From Monoplex corrugatus (taxonomy: Eukaryota > Mollusca > Gastropoda > Littorinimorpha > Ranellidae): a stretch of DNA of 64,000 nt. The position numbers and the translations under genes were made by a program. Of this stretch, positions 1-61,167 are shown one piece after another (positions within the stretch are counted from its first letter, which is position 1; each line of letters starts with the position of its first letter). Under the pieces are notes generated by a model. That model did no database searches and was not told the DNA's origin. It saw nothing but the letters and a program-made list of their open reading frames with translations. Location: contig CM060307.1 in the NCBI GenBank assembly GCA_030674185.1, forward strand, positions 35,776,298 through 35,840,297, written 5' to 3'.

Positions 1-196
1 TTGCCAAGTATTTTTATCCATACTTTATCAGAATGTATCAGAAGTGATACATATATATCAAGAGTGAACATTAGGCGAAGGTCCAAATGTTTTAAGAGTG
101 TGAAATATTTATCAAACTTTACATTTTTTAACCTGTTGATTGTTTAGTTTTAACGTTTCTGTTCTTATTGTTCTTATATGTTTGAGCATGTACTTG

Positions 197-197
<1 letters not shown>

Positions 198-261
<64 letters not shown>

Positions 262-274
262 ACACACACACACA

Positions 275-334
<60 letters not shown>
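198..334. repeat. (CA)n microsatellite
   Basis: Nearly pure CA dinucleotide array with a few CATA interruptions. Reading frames through it give only Thr-His or Cys-Val repeats and are not coding. Confidence 0.97.
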
Positions 335-335
<1 letters not shown>

Positions 336-629
336 TACAGCAAGACCATGATTTTACTGGAACTTGAAAAAGTGGGGTTGACAACATTAACAATGTAGTT
401 TCTTTAATTGTGATAATGTTGCAATATAGTTATGAATGTGTGCAGTAAAGTTGTATAGATTGATGTAGTCAGGAATAAGTCTCAGTGCTGGGTTTGTCAG
501 TTTAAGGTAATCCATGAATCATTTATTAAAAATGAGATTGCTCATGTGCTATGATAGGGAAATGCTTTGTGAATACATGGGTGGCTCCAGTGACAGATGG
601 ATTTATGAACAATATTATTTAGATGTTTG

Positions 630-3600
630 GTATGAAAGGTCATCATCATCATCAGGTGCCCTGCCGCATGGCGTTGGTGATCATGGACTTCCATCGTCTC
701 TGTCTCTCGTTGCCCCTAGCATCTCTCCCACCCCCCTCGTCTCCAGCCACTCTGCAAGTCTGTCCAGTATTTTCTCCCTGGGTCTACACGGTGCTGACTT
801 TCCCTCCAGCTTTCCCATTGTGACCAGGTGCTCCAAAACCTCCTTCCTCATAAAGTGGCCTATAAATGTTGCCTGTCTTTTCCTAATCTTCCTTATGAGT
901 GATCTACTTGTGTCTGCCTCCTTCAAGACTGTCTCGTTTGTTTTCTTTGCTGTCCATGGAACTCTCAACATTCTTCTTAGAAACCACATCTCGGCTGCCT
1001 CAATCTTGTTCTGGCTTTGTTTGTTGACTGTCCATGCCTCACATCCGTACAACAGTATTGGTTCTATATAACATTCAAGAACTCTCTTCGGACTCTTCCT
1101 GATGTTAATTGATAGGCATTTGTTGGTAAGAATGCCTGTCATCTTCCCGAATGCTGTTTTGGCTTGGCGATTCTGCTGGCTATTTCTGATGACAGATGTG
1201 CATCTGCCGTCTGATGAAATGATCGTTCCCAGGTATTTGAATTTATCAACCTGTGTCAAGGTTGTGCCATTTGCTGTTATTTTGCATGAGGGGATTTCAT
1301 GTTTTTTACTGATCACCATGACTTCAGTCTTCCTGCTGTTTAGTTCCAGCCCCTTACCTTTGCTTTCTATTTCTAGTATATTAACAAGGTTTTGTAGGTC
1401 CCTTTCACTTTCTGCAGTTAGCATGGTGTCATCTGCATATCGAATGTTGTTTATCATTTTCCCTCCAACCTTTAAACCAGGGTCTTCTTCTAGGTTTCTC
1501 ATGATGTTTTCGCTGTAAAGTGAAAACAGATCTGGTGACAAAACACAACCCTGTCTGACTCCTCTTTTGATGTTTTGGAAAGAGCTTACATTGCTTTCTA
1601 TTCTCATTGCAGCTGTTTGTTCCCAGTACATATTTCTGATTATTCGTAGATCTTTTCCATCAACATTGAGGCTCTCCAGTTGGTTGATCAATTCATCATG
1701 TCTTACCCGATCGAAAGCCTTGGTATAGTCAACAAAGCATAAATACAAATCCTTATTCATCTCATTTGACCTCTCTATGATAGTTCTTAGGATGTATAGT
1801 TCCTTTCCCTTCCACAAATCCACACTGTTCTTCTGCTATTTCTCTTTTGATTCTATAATCTATTCCTTGTCCTCATTATGATTATTCTTAACAGGATTTT
1901 TGTTACATGACTCATCAAACTGATTGTGCGATGGAGTTCGCATTGTATAGGCCTGTCATTCTTTGGAAGTGCAATGAAAATTGATTTTGACATATCTTTG
2001 GGGATTTTTCCAGTGTTGTAAATTTCATTTAGGAGGACTGTTATTTTTTCTATGCCAAATTCCTCCAGGGCTTCAATCATCTCTGTAGTAATGTTGTCTG
2101 GTCCTGGGGCTTTTCCTGGTTTCATCTTTTTCAGTGCCGCTCTAACTTCATCTTTCATTATGGGTGATCCTTCAGAGTTCTTTTTTATAATGTGTTCTTC
2201 ATTTCTGTCATCCTCAAAAAGGTCTTTAATGTACTCTCCCCATCTATCTAATATTTTGTCCTTTTCCATGATGAGTGTGCCATCTTTCGATTTCAAGTAT
2301 CCAGTTGATGTGCATGTATTTTTCCTGTGGACAATTTCTTCAATTCGTCTGTACATACCCTGAGGATCCGTTTTGTGTCGGTCTTCCATATCTTCGTTTC
2401 TCTTTGCCTTCCTCCTTTCCTCCATCAAGCCCAAAATTTCATTAGTCATCCAGCTCTTTTTCGCTTTTCTATCTGCCCTAGGGATTTCCTCACAAGTTTC
2501 ATTTATCGAATTCCTCAACTTTGTCCATTGTTCCTCACTGTCACGAGTGTCTTCCAGAGCACTGAATTTGTTTTGAACATGTACATTGATTTTTTTACGT
2601 ATCACTTCATCTGTCTTTAAGAGTCCAAGGTTTAATTTGATGTTGTTTTTGGTCTGTTTCCTTTTCCTCAATTTCAGTCTAAATCTTCCCACTACAGGAT
2701 TGTGGTCACTGTTGCAGTCTGCGCCTGGTAGTGTTTTTGCTGACAGTAAAGAATGTCTAAATCTTTTGTTGATCAGGATGATCTCCTGGACTCCTCCAAG
2801 TCCATTTTTTTCTGTTTGGTTGCTCAAACCAGGTGTTTCCTACTATGAACTCATTCATCTGTGCCCATTCTACAAGTTTCTCACCCCTTTCATTTTGCGT
2901 ACCAAGGCCATGAGGTCCAATATATCCTCCACCCTATCCTGTCCCACTTTAGCATCAAAATCTCCCATTATTACAGTAACTTCTTGTGATTTACATTGGA
3001 CTTTGGTCATCTCTAATACTTCGTAGAAGTTGTCGATGTCTTCCTGAGTACTTGTAGGATGTTGGTGCATACACCTGAATGATGTTGATATCAAGTGGTT
3101 TGCCTCCCAACTTGACCAGCAAAACTCTGTCGTCGACACAGCCCAGTATCCCTTAACTGCTTTTGATTTGTCTTTGTCCATCATGATGCCTACTCCTCTT
3201 TCATGTGAGTTACCACCAGAGTATATCATTGTGTATTCTCCTGATGTTATCATGCCTGCCCCCTTCCATCTCACTTCCCCTAGTCCTAAAATACCAATGT
3301 TAAGTCTTTCCATCTCTGTTTTGATATTTTCTAATTTACCCTTCTGCAACAGTGTTCTTATATTCCATGTTGCAACTTTGATGTTTTTAAATCTGAGTTT
3401 AGGGTTCGCAGTAACTTGCTGACGGTCTGGTGTCACCTGTGCTGCATGACGGTCCCTACCAGACGAAGCTGCTCCATAGGATTAGGAGCACCTATTCATG
3501 GTCATTGTCGTGATTTATTTTTCTGTTTCTGTCCATGATAACCTGGGAAAAATTACAATGGTGGTTTCCCGTTGCCTTCCATCGGTTTGTGTACGGTCTC

Positions 3601-3936
3601 TCCGCTAGCCATACTCTCTCCCGAGATGTCCACAAGGCAGTGGAGCTATTCACCCATAGCTTGGGGGTCTGGTTCGTGGGCACCAGGGATTATCCACACG
3701 CCGGTGGGCCTGCGTGCCTCACGTCTGGGGGCCAGACCTCCTCTGAGTCCTACGAGATTCAGCCCGAGTCCGTGAGGTGCTCGTTACCGCCTGTCGCCAT
3801 GAGGAGGCACAGCGTAGGGCTTGCTGATGGAGAGGCTATGTACTGGCAGGAAGACACTTACACCTTCTGCTCTTCTTTTCGCTTGGCTGCAAGCAGCAGT
3901 GCTAGCCAGCGGTGCAGGCCGAAGCCGACACACTAG
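630..3936 (-). mobile_element. Decayed RTE-like non-LTR retrotransposon (LINE)
   Basis: Reading on the minus strand, an apurinic-type endonuclease domain comes first (about 3436-2700; motifs ATWNIRTLL, GLGEVRWKG and SDHNPVVGRF). A reverse transcriptase follows (about 2680-690; APGPDNITTEMI, DYTKAFDRV, RQGCVLSPDLF, the catalytic YADD, and FKYLGTIIS). The order endonuclease then RT, and similarity to the BovB/RTE type of endonuclease, suggest the RTE clade, but the clade is inferred. The reading frame is broken near 2870-2830 and again near 1853-1823, so the copy is dead. The 3' end finishes in a short GAT-type trinucleotide tail at about 641-653, as many RTE elements do. The 5' part (about 3490-3936) has no protein domain I recognise. 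No target-site duplication was found. It lies upstream of the first recognised ELMOD3 exon, probably in an intron. Confidence 0.9.
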
Positions 3937-3965
3937 ACGCATCACATCTGCCAATATGACAAGCA

Positions 3966-4016
3966 GGTAGTGTCGATAAAAACAAGGTAAAAGAAAGGTA
4001 GTGTCGATAAAAACAA
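3966..4016. repeat. Short tandem duplication, 31-bp period
   Basis: The string GTAGTGTCGATAAAAACAA occurs twice with a 31-bp period, just right of the LINE boundary and 200 bp before an ELMOD3 exon. It may mark the insertion junction, but I cannot show this. Confidence 0.7.
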
Positions 4017-4221
4017 TGACAGCAGATAGGGTTTAGAAGTGCATAATATTATGATTATGAAATGTACCTTGTATAATTTTTTGATCTCCATGGCAGGTGG
4101 TAGATACCTAAGCATCATCCACTTGCTTAGCTGTTTCTTTGAGTACAATAAAATTGAAAATTGTACAGTGTGGATTGTGTGGTAACCCCTATCAATGACC
4201 ATCATGTTCTTTTTCTCACAG

Positions 4222-21271
<17,050 letters not shown>

Positions 21272-22356
21272 AACACAAGTTGATTTATAGGTTATTCTAG
21301 AACATCAGTTTTGTTTGTTAGTGCCACAGCTCTCCTGTCTGTCAGGCTTGACTCCTTTCCCTCCATTACTTATTCTGCACAAAACAGGTGAGAGATGTAT
21401 GTGCATGTTTGCATGTGTACATATGTATGGTCTGCATGTGTACCTGTGTCTGTTCAAACAGGATTTACATACACAAATACATATCATGTATATAATTGTT
21501 TCTCCCAAAGATGTTCGTAATGCTTGATGTGATATGTTTTTCGTTTGTTGTCGCAATGTTTAATGCATAAGGCAGTCAGGAGCTTATTGTATTAAAACAT
21601 CAGGCCATGTACAAAGTATTAATGTTGTTTTCATTAATACAATACCGTCCAGAAAGCTTTGGCAGTCGTGCTCATAGTACATATCATAAACATATTTGTA
21701 TTGGCTGCTTTTAAACCATTTACATTTTTATGCAGAGAATGTCTGAAATCTTCATGGATGTAAGATGATGTATTAGCAATGAATCATTGTTGCATGATTT
21801 CCACAGAGAACAGGGATACATTCCTCATGATACAAAGGTCTTTATTGTTATGTTCATATATATATGCATGACAGGTACATTCCTTGACTTCAAGACTGTG
21901 AAATGTGTCCGTGAGTTTGGAACCAGAATTGTGGAAGCTGATCAACTGATGGATATGCATCAGTATAATGATTTCTATTTTCATGGGTATAAATGAAATT
22001 CTGTATTTAAATGCGGATGTGGAAGAGTTTGGATAAACATATAGATCTGTGGTTGTGAATTACCATTATGGTTGTGAATATGCCTGTGTACTGATCATTA
22101 TTTGGTATTCTCTTCCTGCTTTCTGGTTCAGGATGACAGAAATCATGACTTACAATAGAAAAGTCATGGCACCCTTGTTTCTGCCTGAATAGCATGGCTT
22201 TGTACTTGTACACACTTGCATTATTGACTGTTCATTGCTAGAAGGCAGTTTCTTGACATACTGCTTTCAGTGACATTATGGATATTATGCATAGAGTTTC
22301 TGTGCTGGAGCTTGCTGAATACCGAAGAAGCTATGTTTAAGCCTTTCTGTGAGATA

Positions 22357-22505
22357 CTTAGCCTTTTGACTACCACACCATATCCACCAACTGCTGAAGG
22401 AAGCTGGTGGATAGGGTGAGGAAATCAAATGGTTATGGTTTTGCTGTGCTAGCATGGTTGACAATGCGGGATGCTGCTGGACAAAGTGCGGGAGTCAAAG
22501 GGTTA
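22357..22505. mobile_element. Palindromic TTAA mini-element, diverged
   Basis: CCTTTTGACT at the left and GGGAGTCAAAGGGTTAG at the right, with GGAAGCTGGTGGATAGGG and the shared spacer GCTAGCATGGTTGACAATGC. Confidence 0.7.
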
Positions 22506-24205
22506 GGCTGAGTGGTTGGCTTTGTTGCTGGCCCTTCCTTTCTTTCTGTATTGGATGAGCTGTTCATCCAGTAAAACAGGGCCAGCCACACATCCAACCA
22601 CTCAGCATGAAGTCTCATGAAGAGACTTCTGGTACATATTCTCTTTGGCTTTCAACAAACTTGGGGGGGGGGGGGGGGGGAGGGAAGAAAGAAGAAAAAT
22701 GTCAAAAAGATTATGATGTAAAACATGGTGGAATTGAGTATCAACTATACTCACATTTAACAAAAATGTTATCATTTTGTTCCTGTAAGCCTAACATAAG
22801 TAAAGCTTCTTTTTATTTATTTATTTTTTATTGTTTTACACAAGTTACAAACTGAGGATCTATTGTCTTGTTTTCGATTGCATGTTTCAAAGGGTAACAC
22901 AAGCAATAAGTATAAAAATTGTGCAATTTTCCAGCGTGTAGAAATTTTCTGCTGACTGGGTTTATGTAATTTTTTAGAATATGTTTGTTTCATTACAAAC
23001 AAAGTAATGAAAATCATTCACAAGAAACAGATTTTTAGTAGTGACAGCTGAACAGTCAATAGTTTCCCTCACAGAAAAGCATGACATTTTTATGTGTCAA
23101 CAGCAGAGAAGTATTGAGTTTGATGACTATTCTTGTAGACCACATATTTCAGCCTCATCAGACTGTCATCAGGTGGAATAGGTGACCTCTGATGCAACGA
23201 AAAGCAGGGTTTGTGTCTACACCATGTGGTTCAAGTGCTGCTTAACAGATCAGGGTGGGAAACAACTGACTTAAAAATCTGTGGAAAAAAGAGTGAGGTT
23301 CTGGAGTAACCTGGCTCATTGCTGTAGTGGAAGGGTTCAGGGGGCAAATCCCCTAGCTGATACTGAATTTGAGCATTTCTGAAGACCCTTTCATGTTCTC
23401 TGATTACAGTCACCATGTTTCTGAGAAAATGGATGAGAAAAATCACCTGCCAGTGTGCTGATTTGATTAATGTGTGCAGAAGCACTGTGTGGCCATAATA
23501 GTTCCGGGTGACACGTCTTGAAAATAGCATGGAAACCTGGATTGGAAAAACTTGATATAGTGTTTGATGTGAAGTGATCAAGAGCATTCCATATTTTTTG
23601 TTTCCTGTGGACATTTTTTTCTCAGATGTTTGTTTTAATGCTCTCTTAAGTCACTTAGAAATGTTGGAAATCCGCAAATCCAAAGAGAGCTCCATGGCCT
23701 TACACATATTGGGGTATCAAGTTGAAAGTACTGAAATTGTGAAAACACTGAAAATAATAATTCCATTTGTATAGCATAGAGAGTGCATGTCAAAGCATGA
23801 CTCTTGTACTGTGCAGTAACAGATCATAACCTAAAAAACGACAAAACCCCACCAATTTTTCTTAAAAAGGGAAGAGGAGTACTGGGTCCATACATGCATG
23901 CAGTATAATCATTGGTTGGGTATATACATTAATACTGTTCATAGTTGGGTACATACATTTATGTAGTATGATAGTTCATCAAGAATGTCATGGTCCTCCA
24001 TATGCATCTATACCTTGTCACTTCAAGTGCATCTCACACCCTCTAATAGTAGTGTAAGGAACATAAAATCAGAAATAGGCAGCAGCACCACCAGTCCACA
24101 GAGTATTTTAGAAAGAAAAGTGTACAAATCATTTTATAAGTCTGTGGAACATACCCATGTACAAACTACAAGCATGGAAACACCTACATACACAAATAAC
24201 ATGCA

Positions 24206-24735
24206 TACACACACACTACAAACTTTCTTGTGGTTTTGAATGTACACTGTTACTGTTCGACAGTCTTACATTGATATTTATCGCAAGATGAAAATTTTTT
24301 ATATGTTCATTCTGATAGTCATTGTTTTAATTTTTCATGACATATTTGATACTTTTTGTGTTAACATACACACACTACAACCTTCCTGTGATTTTAATGT
24401 GATACATTTTCCATGAATGTCTTGCTTTTATTTATGTAAGAACCTTTTGTAGCACCAATGTCCTCAATATGACCATAAAGGGCCCTAGAAACATAAAAAT
24501 ATGCCTTGGGCCAAAATAGAAGTGAAAATAAATTTCTGCCCTGAATTCCACATGTATTATTGATGCTGTTTCCATAAAGAAATTTGTAGATCAAGACTTT
24601 TTGTAGACAGTAAATTGATTAACTTAAGTAGGTGCTGTTCTTTTTCTCTTTTTATTTTTGGGTTCGACAGTCTTACATTGATATTTTTATCGCAAGATGA
24701 AAATTTAATACATGTTCGTTCTGATAGTCATTTCA
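24206..24735. repeat. Local duplication, about 405 bp apart
   Basis: GTTCGACAGTCTTACATTGA through TCTGATAGTCATT occurs at about 24257-24325 and again at 24662-24732. ACACACTACAA plus CTTTCTTGTG/CCTTCCTGTG also repeats at about 24208 and 24372. No coding capacity. Confidence 0.75.
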
Positions 24736-24899
24736 TGATGTAAGAAACTTGGCTCTAGGAACAGCAAAAGAGTTCAGTGCCAGTTATATAACACCCAAAG
24801 AACAGACACAAGTGTGATATGGTAATTATTGAACAGTATCTAAATATCAGTATATAACTGAATAGTATCTGCAACATTTGAAATTGTTCGTTTGAAAAG

Positions 24900-25165
24900 T
24901 GGTAGAGGGGAGTTTAGCTTGGAGTTTGTTTAAGAGGGGTACATCGCACTGCGGTAATTCCATATGTGCTCTACTCCGGTAATTGTCTGACAGACTCCCT
25001 GAGCATGCACTAAACTCTGTGCGCTGTCAAGATCGTGAAATGGGGAGGGGGAGAGAGGGAATTCGTTAAACACCAAGCTGACACCATCCGAACAGTAACA
25101 TGTACATTCAGATGGGCAGGGAGTAGTCCAATTTTTAATGTCATGGGTGGAAACTCAAGATACTG
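24900..25165 (-). repeat. Dispersed repeat family A, inverted
   Basis: The reverse complement carries family A blocks including GACACCA region, AAGATC, GTCTGTCAGACA and the right-hand CTCTT end. Confidence 0.65.
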
Positions 25166-25889
25166 AATCTCCAGTCAACAGCTGTATCAAAAGGATCAAT
25201 CTGAGTGAAATTTTTCAGTTTAGACTTAGGTGTATTGTCTGTATGTGTTTCATACATTTGTAGAAACTTTTGTCTATTGTCAGCAAGGGCTTTACTTGAT
25301 GTATGAAAAACTTTACATCATTTTGACCAGACTTACTTTACTGATCCCGACGAAAAGTTATTTTTTATGATTGCACGTTGGTTTTGAATGTGCGGATGAA
25401 TTTTAATATGTGGTGGAAGTTTAAACAACATCTGTGTATTGTGTTTGAATCTCACCGTGATATTGCAGAATTCATATTGTCATAATACTTGCGACAACAT
25501 ATAATTTTATGGAAATTTACAGCTATGTTGTGAACACAGTGAAGCAAATAAAATTAGTCATGTGTTGAGGATTTCTTTTTGTGTGCAGTTGTAAAGTCTG
25601 ATGCATGTGTGTAGGTGAGCTGTCGCTGCCTCTGTCTGAAATAAAGAAAATTATGTGTGCTTTATTGAAACTAAGTTTTTTTTATTTTTACAAGTCTCAC
25701 TTTTCAACTCTGCCATGTTACTGTGGTGCACTTCTACTGTTTCATTCTCTGCTCGGTGTAGAATGGGTGAAAAAATCAACCAGTTTGGGGCAGAATTTGG
25801 AAATGATCTTTTTCTTGATAACTCTGGGAAGAATCATTGGCATGCTGTACTAAAGGACTGTTAACAGATTCCTCGGGCTGTTGGTTGTG

Positions 25890-26440
25890 TGCCAAAGCCT
25901 GGGTCTGCAAATTGTTTCTCTGTCCATGCTGCAATATTGTTAGTCCATCTTTTTTTTTCTGTCTTTCCCTCTGTCTCCCTCCCTCAACAGTTCCCTGGAG
26001 GACTATTTAGCAAGGTCACTGGATCTTGTTACATGGCCATGCTAATACAGTTTTTTTCTTATCTAATGTTGGCAGATCTTCATATGGTCCAATGTGCTGC
26101 TTGATATTCAGCTCACTTGTTCTTTAGTGTATCTGATGTTTAGTATCTTGCGATGAAACCTCATTCCACAGCTTGGATTTGTCTTTCCAAATCTGCTGTG
26201 AACAGGTCCATGTCTTGCACACACACAAGAAGGTGGAATGAACCATTGCATTCAGGTCCGATCTTGAGTTTCATGGAGATGTTCTTGACCTTTGTTGTGT
26301 GCAGGTTTCAGCCTGGACAGTGCTGATGTTGTCTTTGTTGCCCTCATGAGGATTTCTTCTTTGGATCCTTCAGTGCTAATGATGGATACCAGATAAGTGA
26401 ACTGTTGAATAGTTCCTCGCTTCAGCCCATGGACAGCTAC
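25890..26440 (-). pseudogene. Fossil 3' end of a non-LTR reverse transcriptase
   Basis: The minus-strand translation, with frameshifts and stops, gives QQFTYLVSIISTEGSKEEIL, then KVKNISMKLKIG, then ADLERQIQAVE, then a trailing GRETEGKTEKKRWTNNIAAW. This order corresponds to the C-terminal part of LINE ORF2 (compare FKYLGTIIS in the LINE at 630-3936), but the sequence is a different, older family. It lies between the two genes. Confidence 0.7.
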
Positions 26441-26639
26441 ATATCAATAATAATGATAGTGTTGTAATTAACTATATGATCAGTGTTTTACAAAAATAGT
26501 ATCTCCCACTTAAACGTTCTTTTAAAATGCACACACAACACACAAACACTATAGATGATTTTTGACATATATTTCTTGTGAACACCAAATCTCATGTATC
26601 ATACCTCACAAAGGCTGAAAAGAACACCATCCACTTGCA

Positions 26640-26702
26640 TGCACGCGCACACACACACACACACACACTCACACACACACACGCACACACACACATATAT
26701 AC
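26640..26702. repeat. (AC)n microsatellite
   Basis: Short AC array with GC interruptions. Confidence 0.9.
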
Positions 26703-26952
26703 ACCATTTACCGAGTCAGTAAAATTGTTCAGACTAACAATGAGTCAGCATCTTTTTGACATGTCTGGTATTCAGTCATATTTTCTTATACTGGCAAAAC
26801 TTCTACAGAATTGATGAATAGCTGTTCCACTAACTTAAACATTTCAATGTTGCTATTTTGCCAGATAATATTGGATCAGATTACCATCAATCATAAAATT
26901 AAAAGACCATTCACACATCATCCACCAACATTCTCTTCTTTCAGTCAATAAA

Positions 26953-27338
26953 CAGAGCCTGGAATTGCTAAGAAAAAAAAAAGAGGAAACTTCTAGGGGG
27001 TCCGGGGGCATGCTCCCCCGGAAAATTTTTAAAATCAAGACTAAAATCTGTGCATTCTGAGGCATTCTGGAGACAAATTTAAAGGCATCTAACACACTGA
27101 AAATCACAATGAATATCAGTCAAAAGAGTATTTAATAAACATTGGGCACAAGATCAGGATCCATCATACACAGCAGATCGTTTCAGTGTGTTCATCACAG
27201 ACATAGGCCCCTATTTTCTTTTTTTTTTTTTAAGTATGGTCGTCGATTTTTTTTTTAACGCGAAAAATATTTTTTGGCGCGATTTTCAATTTTGATTTCC
27301 GCTGAAATCCTCGTTTCCGCGACGAATTCCAGGCTCTG
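26953..27338. mobile_element. hAT-like MITE with 14-bp inverted repeats
   Basis: Perfect terminal inverted repeats CAGAGCCTGGAATT (26953-26966 and its complement 27325-27338). ATAAA flanks both sides, which could be a 5-bp piece of target duplication; an 8-bp duplication expected for hAT is not clear. It contains GGGGGTCCGGGGGCATG, a GC-rich motif I associate with hAT-type repeats in marine invertebrates. No transposase. Confidence 0.65.
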
Positions 27339-27826
27339 ATAAATCAACATGCTCTTCATTCACACCTCATTCACTGCTGTTGTCATGTCTCTACCACAAC
27401 AATTTTGACATTACGCATCTCTGAATCAAGCTTTATAGGTCCATCTGATTGCTCTCTTTAGTGAAATTCTATTGTAACAAATGTCAGGTTCATTTCGTTT
27501 CATTTCATTTCACTCTGCATATAGCAAATCCAACAATTTTAAAGCCGTATCAGAACTAACACCACATTAAAAACAGGCTCAGGGGCACAAGTCTCAGTAC
27601 ACTCAGAGATGACTGTGTTGAGAAGCAGATAACTTGGGTGGCACACACCACACAAAGCTGAATAGTTTGTGATCATCACAATCCATATGAGGACACTCAT
27701 CACCATACAACTGTGCTTCACAAGGGCTTCAGCTGCTGCAACCATCGCTGGGACACAGAAAAATCAATCTTGTGCCAAAAATGAAGGAAGCAGCATCAGT
27801 TGCAGGGCTGTGTATGGCACATCACA

Positions 27827-59772
<31,946 letters not shown>

Positions 59773-60007
59773 TTTGGCAAGTCAGTGGGTCTTCAAAAAG
59801 TATTAAATACGATAATATTCTGATTTTGTCGCACAGCCCAAAGTCTTGCGTCCTCTCACGCCAACTCGCGGCGTGAAACTGTCACACATTGGCAGTGGTC
59901 TCACTCTTCTGTGAAGAAGGAGTTAACAGTGCATGTGTACTTCCGGTATTTTGGAGCAAGTGGGACGAGCTCAATAACATGAACCTGTAGCCTAATCTAT
60001 CGATAGA
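59773..60007. promoter_or_regulatory. Putative bidirectional promoter
   Basis: 235 bp between the POLR2B start codon (minus) and the divergent ATG at 60008 (plus). CpG-containing sequence (CTCACGCCAACTCGCGGCGT) and an ETS-type CTTCCGG core at 59940-59946. No TATA box in an obvious place. The function is inferred from the divergent arrangement. Confidence 0.55.
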
Positions 60008-60104
60008 ATGGAACTTTTTGTGACAGAATCTCATTACATTGTTCAGGATGGAGAATTCAGTTTATGGTGTGATCGTTCAAGTGGGAAGTTAGCACCAAAA
60101 GAAG
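60008..60104 (+). CDS. Unidentified divergent gene, first coding exon
   Basis: The ATG at 60008 opens 32 codons, starting MELFVTESHYIVQDGEFSLW and containing CDRSSGKLAPKE, then a strong donor GAAG|GTAAGT (GT at 60105-60106), phase 1. The frame stays open to 60397, but the sequence after the donor becomes AT-rich and looks intronic. I do not recognise the family. The protein-like composition, the exact donor and the head-to-head position with POLR2B support a real gene. Its next exons were not found in the remaining 3.9 kb. Confidence 0.55.
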
Positions 60105-61030
60105 GTAAGTTTGTTATAACATTAAGAAAAAATAATTTGGTGACGAAAAGATCGTCTGCTTCAGTTCGCTCTGCCATTGGACAGTCCCAGCTGATGGATG
60201 GCACAGCAGATGTGCCGGTTAATTACCCTGAGCTCTTAATTAGTTTGGGTGTGGACTTAATTTGTTGGCTTGATCCAGATAGCGATTCTCTTTATAAAAA
60301 GGGAAATGTCATGGGCTGGAAATTGTGTATCAAGACAGAATACTTTTTAGTTTTTAACCTTGATTACTCAGTTACTGAGTCAGTATATAAGTTATAACTA
60401 TAATAATCGTTAATGATAATCTCCTTGAATGAGAGATTTTAATTGTCACTTAGTTGTAGTTGTTCTCAATAAACTTCTTAACATTTACTGATGTTAATAG
60501 GTGGCTTAGTAGGCAATTTCTTTAACTGGATCAGAACAACTTCAACAAGCACTGCTGAATTCCACAGAAGTGACCTATCAGCAATGCAGGGCCTCCTCTG
60601 GTGGGTAGTCCTCTTAACATATCTGGCTTCCTAGCTCTGGAACTGCAATGGAATTTTGAGTCGATTGTGTGTAGTGGAGCCAGAATGGGTGGTATTAAAT
60701 CAACACCGCTATGGCAACATGGAAGTATGGAAAACAAACAAATGGAAAATAACAATAAAACAAACAAACAAAACCCTAATCCAAAAACAAATAGACAGCC
60801 AAACAAAATGAAAACAAAAACAAACAACTGCAAGAAAAAAATCTAAAGGAGAAAAGTATGTTGAGAGAATAATTAAAAGCGAGAGAGAGAAAGAGAGAGG
60901 GAGAGAGAGGCCTCAAAGTTTATAAGCAAATTATTTAGAGCTTATTATGCAGCAAAGAAATGGTCAGACACATATATGTGGTATTCTCAACTGATAGTGC
61001 TTGCACAATATGCACATGTACTCACATGCA
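60105..61030. other. Presumed intron of the divergent gene
   Basis: 60525-60720 may be an unlabelled interspersed repeat: its minus translation (APLHTIDSKFHCSSRARKPD) looks like a repeat-borne reading frame I have seen in invertebrate sequence, unverified. The rest is A-rich simple sequence and a GA run at 60882-60910. Confidence 0.3.
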
Positions 61031-61033
61031 CAC

Positions 61034-61106
61034 AGCACACACACACACACACACAAGTAACATGTACACCACATAAACACAACACACCCACACACACACA
61101 ACACAC

Positions 61107-61164
<58 letters not shown>
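61034..61164. repeat. (AC)n microsatellite
   Basis: AC array with CAACAC interruptions. A further cluster of AC and CCA repeats covers about 61430-61825. Confidence 0.95.

Positions 61165-61167
<3 letters not shown>

Larger units (their letters stand above)
21272..27826. other. Intergenic region between convergent ELMOD3 and POLR2B
   Basis: No supported host exon is visible. An ATTAAA hexamer at 21591-21596 is a possible ELMOD3 polyadenylation signal. A poly-G run lies at about 22662-22681. The stretch contains the repeats, fossil LINE and MITE listed separately; 22800-24000 shows nothing I can name. Confidence 0.6.

Noticed and set aside
514..1518. Plus-strand frames of 185 and 138 codons
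   Set aside because: Shadows of the reverse transcriptase on the opposite strand.
23231..23614. 127-codon minus-strand frame
   Set aside because: No domain recognised, no splice or transcript evidence; compatible with chance in intergenic DNA.
60105..60397. Extension of the 60008 frame to a 129-residue protein
   Set aside because: A strong donor interrupts it at 60105, and the composition after that point is AT-rich and intron-like.
60531..60846. Frames of 100 and 81 codons on opposite strands
   Set aside because: Overlapping on both strands and partly made of A-rich simple sequence; more likely an interspersed repeat.
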